NCBI RefSeq assembly: GCF_900109375.1
Contig: NZ_FOAB01000008.1
Span: 34,520-98,519 of the forward strand
From: Aquimarina amphilecti
GTDB lineage: Bacteria; Bacteroidota; Bacteroidia; Flavobacteriales; Flavobacteriaceae
Direction: 5' to 3'
DNA: 64,000 nt
In this document: one piece after another, positions 52,355 to 61,624 of the stretch
Layout: each line of letters starts with the position of its first letter
How positions within the stretch are numbered: the stretch's first letter is position 1
The notes under the pieces: model-generated
Databases searched by the model: none
The model's input: the letters and a program-made list of their open reading frames with translations, nothing else
Told to the model about the DNA's origin: nothing
Position numbers and translations under genes: made by a program

Positions 52355-53365
52355 ATGGCTAGAAAAAACCAAACCTTAGGAGAATTTATTATCGAAAACC
52401 AAAAAGACTTTCCATATGCTAGTGGAGAGCTTTCTCGATTGATCAATTCAATTCGACTAGCTGCAAAAATGGTAAATCACGAAGTAAACAAAGCAGGCTT
52501 AGTTGATATTACCGGAGCTATAGGTGAAACTAATGTGCAAGGAGAAGATCAACAAAAACTTGATGTACTAGCTAATGAAACCTTTATCAATACTCTTACC
52601 AACAGAGAAATTGTTTGTGGTATTGCTTCTGAAGAAAATGATGATTTCATTACAATTAAAGGTCAAAAAAGCGATCACAGAAACAACTATGTAGTGCTTA
52701 TGGACCCCTTAGATGGTAGTTCTAATATAGATGTTAATGTTTCTGTAGGAACAATTTTTTCAATTTATAGAAGAGTTACTCCAACTGGAACACCTGTTAC
52801 CATGGAAGACTTCTTACAACCAGGTAATTTACAAGTTGCTGCCGGATATATTATTTATGGAACCTCTACTATGTTAGTGTATACTACAGGTCATGGTGTT
52901 AATGGATTTACATTAAATCCTGCTTTAGGCACCTATTATTTATCACATCCTAATATGACATTTCCAGATGATGGAAATATTTATTCTGTAAATGAAGGTA
53001 ACTATATACATTTTCCTCAAGGAATTAAAGATTATATAAAATACTGTCAAGAAGAGAAAGAAGATCGCCCTTATACTTCTAGATACATCGGTTCCTTAGT
53101 TAGTGATATACATCGTAATATGATAAAAGGTGGGATTTATATGTACCCAAGTACATCCAAGTCTCCTAATGGAAAACTTCGTTTATTATATGAATGTAAT
53201 CCTATGGCTTTTATTGCTGAGCAGGCTGGTGGTTCTGCCAGTGATGGATTTAGGAGAATTTTAGAAATAAAGCCTACTGAACTGCATGAGCGTACTCCTT
53301 TCATATGTGGTAGTAAAAATATGGTTCAGAAAGTAGAATCATTTATGAAAAATTCTGAATCTTAA
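52355..53365 (+). CDS. fbp: Fructose-1,6-bisphosphatase, class I
   Basis: A 336-residue gluconeogenic enzyme. The metal-binding core is MDPLDGSSNIDVNVSVGTIFSIY, preceded by IASEEND. Later motifs are YIGSLVSDIHRNMIKGGIYMYP and LLYECNPMAFIAEQAGGSASDG. Length is normal for class I. It stands as a single gene with its own promoter. An AT-rich hairpin (53361-53386) begins at its stop codon. Confidence 0.96.
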   Translation: MARKNQTLGEFIIENQKDFPYASGELSRLINSIRLAAKMVNHEVNKAGLVDITGAIGETNVQGEDQQKLDVLANETFINTLTNREIVCGIASEENDDFITIKGQKSDHRNNYVVLMDPLDGSSNIDVNVSVGTIFSIYRRVTPTGTPVTMEDFLQPGNLQVAAGYIIYGTSTMLVYTTGHGVNGFTLNPALGTYYLSHPNMTFPDDGNIYSVNEGNYIHFPQGIKDYIKYCQEEKEDRPYTSRYIGSLVSDIHRNMIKGGIYMYPSTSKSPNGKLRLLYECNPMAFIAEQAGGSASDGFRRILEIKPTELHERTPFICGSKNMVQKVESFMKNSES

Positions 53366-53666
53366 AAAAACAATCGTTTTTCTTAAGGTATAATTATTTA
53401 TTACTATCAGGTGAATAGCCTAACAATGTTGTATTTGTAAAAAAAGACTTATGAATAGATCGATTACAGTTAATTTTCACTATTCTTGCAATTAAATAAT
53501 AAAGAGTTTCCCCTCCAACCAACCGTTATAAACTCTATAACTAAACGTATTACATTTATTGTAAAAGCAAGTAACTTTAACATTATTGTTCTGTGAACTC
53601 ATTTTTTTAATGTTTTTATGTTAAATTTACCTGAAGCTCATAGAACAACAATATAAATTACCAAAA
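53366..53666. other. Intergenic region with a long-range dyad
   Basis: No gene. TTGTTCTGTGA (53586-53596) can pair with TCATAGAACAA (53638-53648), 11 bp with one G-T, across a 41-nt AT-rich spacer. The second arm lies 18 bp before the ATG at 53667. It could be a transcript leader structure or a two-site operator for the GTPase operon. Confidence 0.4.
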
Positions 53667-54017
53667 ATGGCCAAAGAAAATAAAGCTGCGCAAGAACAGG
53701 TAGTAAATGATCCTTCTTCAAAAATAGAAGCAATAAAGAATCTAATATTTGGAGAAAACATTGCTGCTTATAATTCTGAATTTGACTCAGTTAAAAAAGA
53801 TATTTCTTCTAAAAAAAAGGAGCTTGAAGATTTTATTGATGATACTCGAAAAGAATTAAACCAGGCAATTGACAACCTTAGTACTGATATAAATATAAGA
53901 ATCACTGAATTAGAAGATAATCTCGCTGATAAAATAGAGATGTTAGATGATAAAAAGGTAGATAGAAAAACATTAGGTGATCTTTTAATCGCTATGGGAG
54001 AAAAAATCAATAAGTAG
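53667..54017 (+). CDS. Coiled-coil protein opening the GTPase operon
   Basis: A 116-residue, highly charged helical protein with heptad-like repeats (KKDISSKKKELEDFIDDTRKELNQAIDNLSTDINIRITELEDNL) and a C-terminal RKTLGDLLIAMGEKINK tail. No signal peptide or membrane segment, so it is cytosolic. I do not recognise a defined function. The pattern resembles fructose-bisphosphatase-neighbouring small proteins found with Rab-like GTPase operons, but this is a weak memory. It is 20 bp upstream of the longin/roadblock-like gene. Confidence 0.75.
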   Translation: MAKENKAAQEQVVNDPSSKIEAIKNLIFGENIAAYNSEFDSVKKDISSKKKELEDFIDDTRKELNQAIDNLSTDINIRITELEDNLADKIEMLDDKKVDRKTLGDLLIAMGEKINK

Positions 54018-54037
54018 TAATCTGTTTATCCAACAAT

Positions 54038-54862
54038 ATGGAAGAACAGGATAAATTAAAAATTCTAAAAGAACTACTTCTTACAGAAGAGAAGGAGTAT
54101 GCGGAATCGATTGCCAAAAAAGTTGATGAATTAAGTAAAATTGTTCATCAAAAACAGCAGTTATCGCATAAAGTAGACCCTATTATTGATGATAGATTAA
54201 AACAATTTGTTGAGGATATACCAAAAACTTTAGGACCCACAATTACTGAAACTTTAAAGGAAGAGATTAAAAACTCTCAGGATGCAGTGGTAGAAGCATT
54301 ATTTCCAATAATCGGTAAAATGATTAAGAAATATATAGCTCATGAGATGAAACTGTTAAGTGAAAACATTAATCGAAAAACCAGGCAAGCATTCTCATTC
54401 AAAAACTTATTTAGAAGAACTAAGGCCAGAGCACAAGGAATTAGTGATGGCGATCTGGCTATAACAGATTATGCCAAACCTAGATTAATACAGATGTTTG
54501 TTATTGAAAAAGATTCTGGTTTACTAATAACAGATTATAGCCCGTTATCAGACAATACTGTCGATAAAGATATGATCGCAGGTATGTTAACTGCTATCAA
54601 AAGTTTTGTCGAAGATGCTTTTCAGGGAGGAAACCAAAATCTAGAAACCATAGAATACGAATTATACACTATACACGTGCAAAATTTTTATTCTTACTAT
54701 ATTGCCGCTGTAATTTCTGGCGCATATAATATGATGTTTAAAGAAGTATTAGAAGATCAAATTATTAACTTTGCGCAACATCACATTTCTAAAAGAGACT
54801 TAGAAAACAGTGAACTTTTTACTAAAAAATTAAAAAAACATTTTGAAGATGAAATTGTCTAA
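54038..54862 (+). CDS. Cytosolic scaffold with longin/roadblock-like C-terminal domain
   Basis: A 274-residue protein without signal peptide or membrane helix. The N-terminal half (1-125) is helical with VDPIIDDRLKQFVEDIPKTLGPTITETLKEEI and FPIIGKMIKKYI, a pattern also present ahead of OmpA-type proteins in cyanobacteria. The C-terminal half (about 140-250) reads RLIQMFVIEKDSGLLITDYSP, DMIAGMLTAIKSFVEDAF and LYTIHVQNFYSYYIAAVIS, the layout of a longin/roadblock (MglB-like) domain. Such domains regulate Ras-like GTPases, and the next gene encodes one. It lacks an OmpA peptidoglycan-binding domain. Confidence 0.75.
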   Translation: MEEQDKLKILKELLLTEEKEYAESIAKKVDELSKIVHQKQQLSHKVDPIIDDRLKQFVEDIPKTLGPTITETLKEEIKNSQDAVVEALFPIIGKMIKKYIAHEMKLLSENINRKTRQAFSFKNLFRRTKARAQGISDGDLAITDYAKPRLIQMFVIEKDSGLLITDYSPLSDNTVDKDMIAGMLTAIKSFVEDAFQGGNQNLETIEYELYTIHVQNFYSYYIAAVISGAYNMMFKEVLEDQIINFAQHHISKRDLENSELFTKKLKKHFEDEIV

Positions 54863-55340
54863 AAAAGTAGTGCTTTTAGGACACTTTGGTGTAGGAAAAA
54901 CGTCTTTATTCAGACGTTTTATTGATAACGAATTTTCTGAAGATTATAAAGTTACCTTAGGTGTTCAAATTAAAAAGAAGGTAATCGAAATGCCTGATGG
55001 TCGAGAACTTTCTATGATCATTTGGGATACCGAAGGACATACAGATATAGAAGATACTAGAAAATCATACCTTTTAGGATCTAATGCCTTTATTTATGTA
55101 TTTGATCTTACTCGTATCGACACCTATAAAGATCTCAACCAGGATTTAGAATATCTTTCTAAAAATCACCCGAAAGTAAAGGTCAAGGTTATAGGTAATA
55201 AATTAGATCTGGTAAATGAAAAGGAAGTAACAAAAAAATTCGAAGAACTAAATATAACTGTTGATTGTTTGACCAGTGCAAAAACCAATAAAAATGTGCA
55301 AGATTTCTTTGTAAATCTTGCAGAGGAAATAACTGCATAG
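54849..55340 (+). CDS. Ras/Rab-like small GTPase
   Basis: A 163-residue protein with all five G-motifs: G1 LLGHFGVGKTSL, switch I around SEDYKVTLGVQ (the Thr at G2), G3 IIWDTEGH (DTxGH instead of DTxGQ), G4 NKLD and G5 TSAKT. It belongs to the prokaryotic Ras-superfamily (Rup/Rab-like) group rather than MglA proper. The ATG at 54849 overlaps the preceding gene by 14 bp. An upstream TTG at 54843 would add two residues and is less likely. It probably switches between GTP and GDP states under control of the longin/roadblock-like neighbour. Confidence 0.9.
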   Translation: MKLSKKVVLLGHFGVGKTSLFRRFIDNEFSEDYKVTLGVQIKKKVIEMPDGRELSMIIWDTEGHTDIEDTRKSYLLGSNAFIYVFDLTRIDTYKDLNQDLEYLSKNHPKVKVKVIGNKLDLVNEKEVTKKFEELNITVDCLTSAKTNKNVQDFFVNLAEEITA

Positions 55341-55344
55341 TACT

Positions 55345-56883
55345 ATGACGTATCAAGAAGAAAAGTTACTATTTAATCAAAAAACGCAATGTACAATCGT
55401 TCAATATGATGGGACGATTAAAGAAACCGATAGTAACATATTTAAATGGAAAGTAGGAGCATCTATATATGATGTTCATCCATTTTTTGAAATTATAAAA
55501 GGGTTCATTGAAGTTTTCGAAAAAGAAGAAACTTTCTATAATTTTCCTTGTATTCATTTAGAAGAAAAAAAACTTGACAAAATATGTGATGTCACGATTA
55601 AAATAAACACAGAGGAAGTTGTTATTTTACTATTTGATTACTCTACTAAGTACTATGAACTTAATAAAATAGCGCAACAAAAGAATGAATCCATTCTTAA
55701 AGCAAAAGAACTAGAACTTAAGAACCAATATTTAATTGATAAAGAAAAGTTTAAAAATAGTTTTATTGCCAATATCAACCATGAAATAAGAACACCTTTA
55801 ACAGGTATTTTAGGTTTTATCGAAGTTTTAGAAAAAACAAACTTAAACTTTGAACAAGAAGAATTAGCTAGAATTATAAAAAGACAAAGTATCCACCTCA
55901 ATTCCTTGATTGAAGACATGGTAGATATTTCTAAAATAGAATCTGGTAAAATAAAAATAGTAGATGAAAGATTTCTATTTATTAATCTGGTAGAAGGTTT
56001 CGAAGAAACATATGCTAAACTTGCTAAAGAAAGAGGAATAGAATTCGAAACACACATAGATCCTAATATTCAGGAATATCTAATTGGAGATAGAACACGC
56101 GTATTTCAAATTTTGAATAACATTCTTAATAATGCTTTTAAATTCACTGAAGAAGGCAAAGTAAGTTTATCAGTTACCAAGAATTATCAACGTACCAACA
56201 AGCTTAGTGTTAGCTTTAAGATAGAAGATACTGGATTAGGGATACAAGAAGAAAATCTCAACAATATTTTCGACAGATTTACCCGTTTCAATGAAGACAA
56301 ACAAGTTTCAGGAACAGGACTTGGATTAGCTATAGTAAAAGATCTAGTAGATCTACTAAACGGAGAGATAAAGGTTACAAGTGAGCCAGATAAAGGGACT
56401 ACCTTTGATATCAAATTACCGTTTAAGTTTGATGTAACGAAATCTACTCCAGAAAAGAAAAAGAAAAAATACACCCTTCCAGAAACTAAAAAGAAATTTA
56501 GAGTATTAGTAGTCGAAGATGAAGAAGCTACACAGTTCCTTTTAATGAAAATATTAATTAGTCATGGAAGTTTCTTTGTAGATGTAGCTATTAATGGTCA
56601 AGAAGCTATTAACTATCTCGAAAGAAGAAACTATGACCTTGTTTTAATGGATTTAAAACTATCAAAAGTAGATGGTTACCAGGCAACTCATATGATAAGG
56701 AACAATTATGGAGATAAGGTAATCTCTGAAGTACCTATTATTGGATTTACCGCAAAAGCAACCGAAGCAGAAAGAGATAAATGTTTACGTTCTGGAATGG
56801 ATGATTTTATCGCAAAGCCTTTTGAACAAGAAGATTTACTTTACAAAATAGTAAAGCAAATAGCTAAAAAAGCCGCTTCATAG
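55345..56883 (+). CDS. Cytosolic hybrid histidine kinase of the GTPase operon
   Basis: A 512-residue protein. N-terminal PAS-like region (1-105), a coiled coil, HisKA with His146 in FIANINHEIRTPLTGILGF, HATPase_c (about 250-365: QILNNILNNAFKFTEEG, DTGLGI, GTGLGLAI) and a C-terminal receiver (about 385-510) with Asp436 in LVLMDLKLSKVDG. No membrane segment, so the signal is intracellular. It starts 4 bp after the GTPase stop, making direct coupling of GTPase state and kinase activity plausible (inference). The receiver has no output domain, so a phosphotransfer partner must be elsewhere. The terminator begins inside its last codons. Confidence 0.93.
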   Translation: MTYQEEKLLFNQKTQCTIVQYDGTIKETDSNIFKWKVGASIYDVHPFFEIIKGFIEVFEKEETFYNFPCIHLEEKKLDKICDVTIKINTEEVVILLFDYSTKYYELNKIAQQKNESILKAKELELKNQYLIDKEKFKNSFIANINHEIRTPLTGILGFIEVLEKTNLNFEQEELARIIKRQSIHLNSLIEDMVDISKIESGKIKIVDERFLFINLVEGFEETYAKLAKERGIEFETHIDPNIQEYLIGDRTRVFQILNNILNNAFKFTEEGKVSLSVTKNYQRTNKLSVSFKIEDTGLGIQEENLNNIFDRFTRFNEDKQVSGTGLGLAIVKDLVDLLNGEIKVTSEPDKGTTFDIKLPFKFDVTKSTPEKKKKKYTLPETKKKFRVLVVEDEEATQFLLMKILISHGSFFVDVAINGQEAINYLERRNYDLVLMDLKLSKVDGYQATHMIRNNYGDKVISEVPIIGFTAKATEAERDKCLRSGMDDFIAKPFEQEDLLYKIVKQIAKKAAS

Positions 56884-56898
56884 AAGCGGCTTTTTTTA
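56866..56898 (+). terminator. Intrinsic terminator overlapping the end of the hybrid-kinase gene
   Basis: AAAAAGCCGCTTC pairs perfectly with GAAGCGGCTTTTT around a 3-nt loop and runs into more Ts. The 5' arm encodes the last residues (KKAAS) and the loop holds the stop codon. Confidence 0.92.
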
Positions 56899-56920
56899 TA
56901 AACTATTAATCGAATATAAT

Positions 56921-57352
56921 TTATCGACTCATATTTTTAATTTCATCTGCAAATGTATCTCCATCCACATTTTGATCAACTAAAGAAAGTGCTTTATCAA
57001 CTACATATTTAGCGTTGTCTGATCTAAAACCTAATCCAATACAAAGTCTTTCTAATAATACAACTTGATCATCTCCTTTTATATTATCCGCATATACCAT
57101 TCTAGCTAAATCAAATAATCTTCCCAATCTCACATCATAGCTTGTTGGAGGATTAATATTATGAGAAGCATAATCTTTTAATATTTCTTTATAATCATTT
57201 TCAGAAATATCAAGTTTTCGAGCTAATCGATCTAAGAAAGCTCTCTCTTCATCAGTTATAACCCCATCACTCATTGCTACCCTAACAATTGCAGCAAAAT
57301 GATCTTGATTTCTCTTCTGAAACCCACTATCAAATAAATCAGATATTGACAT
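56921..57352 (-). CDS. TerB-like (DjlA/TerB domain) protein
   Basis: A 143-residue protein starting MSISDLFDSGFQKRN. The TerB-like helical domain includes FAAIVRVAMSDGVITDEERAFLDRLARKLDIS (Asp/Glu-rich metal-type motif) and YDVRLGRLFDLARMVYADN. The ATG at 57352 is preferred to the one at 57433 because a -7 element lies at 57377-57384, inside the longer form. TerB-like proteins act in tellurite/stress contexts or as co-chaperone modules; no function can be assigned. It is convergent with the hybrid-kinase gene. Confidence 0.88.
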   Translation of the reverse strand: MSISDLFDSGFQKRNQDHFAAIVRVAMSDGVITDEERAFLDRLARKLDISENDYKEILKDYASHNINPPTSYDVRLGRLFDLARMVYADNIKGDDQVVLLERLCIGLGFRSDNAKYVVDKALSLVDQNVDGDTFADEIKNMSR

Positions 57353-57376
57353 GTATTCTTTTGTTTTATTTTGCCG

Positions 57377-57384
57377 CAAATATA
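57377..57384 (-). promoter_or_regulatory. -7 element of the TerB-like gene
   Basis: On the minus strand this reads TATATTTG, matching TAnnTTTG, 24 bp upstream of the ATG at 57352. It fixes the start codon. Confidence 0.6.
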
Positions 57385-58122
57385 AGTAAACTATATACCT
57401 TTTAAAATTTAATAAGCGAGATTTTTTATTCACATTTCATAACTCTTAAACAAGGATAAAAACTAACCTTTGTTATATTTATCGGTCTATTGGTTACAAA
57501 TTAACTTTATATTTTAGGATAACCAAAGAAGATTAAGTTTAGTTCACAAATAAACTATAACACCTCTTTAAAATGGGCAAAAGCTATTGATGCTAGCCTA
57601 CACCTTTTTCAATATACAAAAGACGTAATTATATAGAAATAGTACTACTTATTGACCCATCGTATTGTATAGAGCATAACCCCTTTTAATGAACTTTATT
57701 CATAAATTCTTTTATTATTGTCTTCCAAATGAAAATATGACAGCATTTAGGGTTTAAAATTAACAAATTCTCAATATGAGAAAACAAATCACTACGTTAA
57801 AACCACGAATAATAAAAGGTATAATGCTTTAATAATATAGACATTTGTTTTAATTAGTTTTATCGTCTTTAAGAGATTTTTATTTACAATACATTAACTT
57901 TTAAAATATCAAAAAATGATCGAAAATATATTTATTGCATTTTTTAAATAACCTAATTTTTTCAAAGAATACAAATTATAATTCGCTAACTATGAGAAAT
58001 CCCAACAATTTCAATTAGTCATCGGATTAAAAACTTTTACAAAAATCTGTTTTACTAATAAACATATCTCTATCTCTCTTTGAAAAAAAAACAATTATTA
58101 TCTCAAATCAAACAAAAACAAA
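57385..58122. other. AT-rich intergenic region
   Basis: About 740 bp with no supportable gene, repeat or hairpin. It is the regulatory region of the downstream beta-helix gene, whose promoter I could not locate. Confidence 0.4.
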
Positions 58123-61100
58123 ATGAAACAACAAACTAGAACAAAACGATCCTTTTACTATTTTCTATGGTGCATGTTTTTTATGACCCAATTATCAATA
58201 GCTCAAAATATTTATGTCTCAAAATCCGGAAACAACAGTAACGATGGTTCTTCCCCCAACTCAGCATTACGCACCATACAAAATGCAGTAGATAAAGCTA
58301 ACACCGGAAATACAATTCTAGTCGAAGACGGAATATATAATGAAAAAATATCTTTTTCAAACAAAACAAACTCTAATAACACAAGCAACTACTTAACACT
58401 AAAAACATCTGGAAGCAATGTTATTATATCTGGACAAGGGCTTTCACCAAATGGTAGAGAAGGACTTATTACCATAGAAAACTCCAATAATATTAAAATT
58501 ATTGGTTTCGAAATTAGAGATTTTCAAACTAATGATAGTGGTCAAACACCGGTTGGTATCCTTGTCCGTGGAACATGTTCTAATATTTCAATTATCGATA
58601 ACAAAGTACATGACATAAAACATTTAAGTACTTGTCATCAATCAAGTTACTGTGGAGTCGGAGCACATGGTATCGCAGTGTATGGAAATACACAAACAGG
58701 AATCAAAAACATAACCCTTGAGAATAATGAGGTCTATAACAATATACTACAAGCCAGCGAAGCCTTTGTACTAAATGCTAATGTTACTAACTTTCTAGTA
58801 AAAGGCAATTATGTGCACGATAATAATAATATAGGATTTGACTTCATAGGGTATGAGGGAGAATGCGACGAATGTGTAGAGAATGATAATGATACAGATA
58901 GAGTACGTAATGGACTGGTTACTCAAAATATCGCAGAAAACAATAGCTGTGATAGCAATCCTTGGTATAACTTACCGAATGTACCATACGATAAGCGAGA
59001 GCGAAGTGCTGGTGGTTTTTACGTAGATGGTGGAACAAATATTGTTTTTGAACGTAATATCTCTAGAGGTAATGATCTAGGGTTTGAATTTGCCAGCGAA
59101 CATAATGGAAAGAAGACAGAAAATATAATTATGTCCAACAATGTTGTGTATCAAAACACAGAGGCAGGTGTAGCTATGGGAGGGTATTCTTCAAATGGAA
59201 CAGGTAGTGCTGATAATATATATATTATAAATAACACTTTTTACAAGAACAAAAATGATGCCGGTTGGGGTTCAGAAATTACCTTTCAAAATAGAGTAAC
59301 AAATACTAGAATAGCCAATAATATTATTTTTGGATCTTCTAGTGTTGGAGAAAACTATGAAGGAATCAACAACAATGGCAATACTAATATTACATTTAAG
59401 AAAAACCTATGGTGGGGTACTTCCACAAGTGGTCAAAATAATTTACCAGGTAACCGTGTCGTTGTTAACCCCCAATTTAATAATATTTCAGAATTTGATT
59501 TTAGCTTAAGTTCAGATTCACAATCTATAAATAATGGGTTGTCGGAAGGATTTATAACAAACTGGGTAGATCCATTTTGGGATGATATATATCCAAACGG
59601 TATCCCTTTAATTGGATTAACCGATTTTAATGGCGAAAACAGAACTGTAGGTTCAGTCGATATAGGAGCTTTTGAATTTATGGCAACTACTGTTAGTGCG
59701 CCTTTAGCACCATCAAATCTAGTAGGAGTTTCGAATACGACGAATAGTATTTCAATAAATTGGGTAGATAACGCCGATAATGAATCTGGATATAGTATAG
59801 AAAGATCGCTAAACGAAAATTCTAATTTTCAAGAAATTAGTACTGTAAACACAGATATCACTTCTTATCAGGATGAGAACCTAAACCCTAATACTACGTA
59901 TTATTATAGAGTTAGAGCATATAACGATGTTGGTTTTTCTGAATATAGTAACGTACTAGAATTGACAACCGAAGCAGTTGTGGTTTCTCTGCCAGCACCT
60001 TGGGAGAATACTGATGTAGGAAATCCTCTTATCTCTGGAAATGCCTCTTATGATAATGGAACATTTACTGTAAACGGAACAGGAGCTGACATATGGGGCC
60101 AATCAGATCAATTTCATTATGTATATCAACCTTTAAATGGAAATGGAGAAATTATTGCTAAGATTGAGAGTGTTGACAATACCAATAATTGGGCTAAAGC
60201 TGGTGTAATGATTAGAGAAACATTGAACCCAGGGTCTAAACATGGTATGTTAGTAGCAAGTTATTCTGAAGGCATCGCTTTTCAAAGAAGAACAGCCACT
60301 GGTGGTGTCACTACACATACCGGAGCTGCTGGAAGTCCTTCTTTATGGCTTAAATTAGTTAGGTTAGACGCAACATTAACAGCACATCAATCAATTAATG
60401 GAAATAATTGGACAAAAGTAGGTGAAGACACTATTGATATGGCAAATGATATCTATATAGGCTTAGCAACAACCAGTCATAATGAACAAGCTATTTGTTC
60501 TGCCGTATTTAATGATGTACAAGTAAAAGGTACTATCGAAACCAACGTAGAAATTACTATTGATGGAAATGATACCGATTGGAGTAGCGTAGAACCTATT
60601 TCTACAAATGGTGCTGGTGGTTTAACCTCATTGAAAGCATACGATGATAAAGATTACATTTACCTCTTGGCTCAAGGGACAATGAACACCAACTATATTT
60701 TCTTTATTAACACTGACAATAGTACAACAACCGGGTACAAAAACGGTCTTTGGTCTCCAGAAGGAAGTGATTATAGTATAGAAAATGGAAGCCTATTCCA
60801 ATACTCTGGATCTGGAACTAATTGGAGCTGGACACTAAAAGGTTCTTCTTCTGTTTCGGTAGTAAAAAATGCGAATACGATAGAACTTAGAGTTGCCAAG
60901 AGTGTATTCCCTAATCTTCAAAACGCTATAGGAATTGGATTAGATATTGAGAATAGCTCATGGAATACCGTTGCAACTTTACCTTCATCTGGCACTCCAC
61001 TTGCTTATTACACATTACAAGGTAATATTAACAGAGCGGGAATAGAAAGGGATAACGTTTCTATTCTAAAAGGGTCATATCCAAATCCATTCTCTGGCAA

Positions 61101-61335
61101 TGGTATTAATATAGATATAACAACGGATTCTCCTAAGGAAAATACAGTTACGATCTTCAGTATACAAGGTAAAAGACTGAAGCAATTAGAACCTACTCAG
61201 ATATCTCAAAATGTTTATAATTACCACTGGAATGGAAAAAACGGAAATGACACGCCAGTTTCGCCAGGGATTTATCTAGCTAAAATTAAATTAAACACTA
61301 CCTATAAAACGATAAAAATCATCAAAAACAAATAA
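58123..61335 (+). CDS. T9SS-exported multidomain beta-helix protein
   Basis: A 1070-residue secreted protein: signal peptide (to SIAQN), right-handed parallel beta-helix (about 28-520) opening IYVSKSGNNSNDGSSPNSALRTIQ, an Fn3 domain (about 530-620), a DUF1349-like concanavalin fold (about 630-805: WAKAGVMIRETLNPGSKHGML), a CBM9/DOMON-like module (about 810-985) and a T9SS type A tail (SYPNPFSGNG). The beta-helix resembles pectate-lyase/PL9-type enzymes acting on polysaccharides, but I did not identify a definite catalytic set. It is monocistronic with its own terminator. Confidence 0.85.
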   Translation: MKQQTRTKRSFYYFLWCMFFMTQLSIAQNIYVSKSGNNSNDGSSPNSALRTIQNAVDKANTGNTILVEDGIYNEKISFSNKTNSNNTSNYLTLKTSGSNVIISGQGLSPNGREGLITIENSNNIKIIGFEIRDFQTNDSGQTPVGILVRGTCSNISIIDNKVHDIKHLSTCHQSSYCGVGAHGIAVYGNTQTGIKNITLENNEVYNNILQASEAFVLNANVTNFLVKGNYVHDNNNIGFDFIGYEGECDECVENDNDTDRVRNGLVTQNIAENNSCDSNPWYNLPNVPYDKRERSAGGFYVDGGTNIVFERNISRGNDLGFEFASEHNGKKTENIIMSNNVVYQNTEAGVAMGGYSSNGTGSADNIYIINNTFYKNKNDAGWGSEITFQNRVTNTRIANNIIFGSSSVGENYEGINNNGNTNITFKKNLWWGTSTSGQNNLPGNRVVVNPQFNNISEFDFSLSSDSQSINNGLSEGFITNWVDPFWDDIYPNGIPLIGLTDFNGENRTVGSVDIGAFEFMATTVSAPLAPSNLVGVSNTTNSISINWVDNADNESGYSIERSLNENSNFQEISTVNTDITSYQDENLNPNTTYYYRVRAYNDVGFSEYSNVLELTTEAVVVSLPAPWENTDVGNPLISGNASYDNGTFTVNGTGADIWGQSDQFHYVYQPLNGNGEIIAKIESVDNTNNWAKAGVMIRETLNPGSKHGMLVASYSEGIAFQRRTATGGVTTHTGAAGSPSLWLKLVRLDATLTAHQSINGNNWTKVGEDTIDMANDIYIGLATTSHNEQAICSAVFNDVQVKGTIETNVEITIDGNDTDWSSVEPISTNGAGGLTSLKAYDDKDYIYLLAQGTMNTNYIFFINTDNSTTTGYKNGLWSPEGSDYSIENGSLFQYSGSGTNWSWTLKGSSSVSVVKNANTIELRVAKSVFPNLQNAIGIGLDIENSSWNTVATLPSSGTPLAYYTLQGNINRAGIERDNVSILKGSYPNPFSGNGINIDITTDSPKENTVTIFSIQGKRLKQLEPTQISQNVYNYHWNGKNGNDTPVSPGIYLAKIKLNTTYKTIKIIKNK

Positions 61336-61369
61336 ATTTTTATAGGTAATAGAATTTAACAATCTTCGG

Positions 61370-61400
61370 AAACCCCTTAATATATTATTAAGGGGTTTTT
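61370..61400 (+). terminator. Intrinsic terminator after the beta-helix gene
   Basis: AAACCCCTTAA pairs with TTAAGGGGTTT around a 7-nt loop and continues into a T-run. Confidence 0.88.
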
Positions 61401-61624
61401 ATATCACCTTATGCTACAAATAGCATTAACTTAAAAATGCTGTCTATAATAATCTATATAATCAGAATATATTAAGCATACTTAGAAAAATTAAAGAAAC
61501 CTCTTTCAACTAAGAGTTATTTAAGAGGTTGAACAACTCCTAATATTTCTATAAACACTTTCTCGTCCACATAGTATTCCGTACTTTCAATCAAGTAAAT
61601 AAAATGAAGTTGTAACCATCATTT

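Noticed and set aside
57353..57433. Longer start for the TerB-like gene
   Set aside because: The -7 element at 57377-57384 lies within it, so it could not be translated from that promoter.
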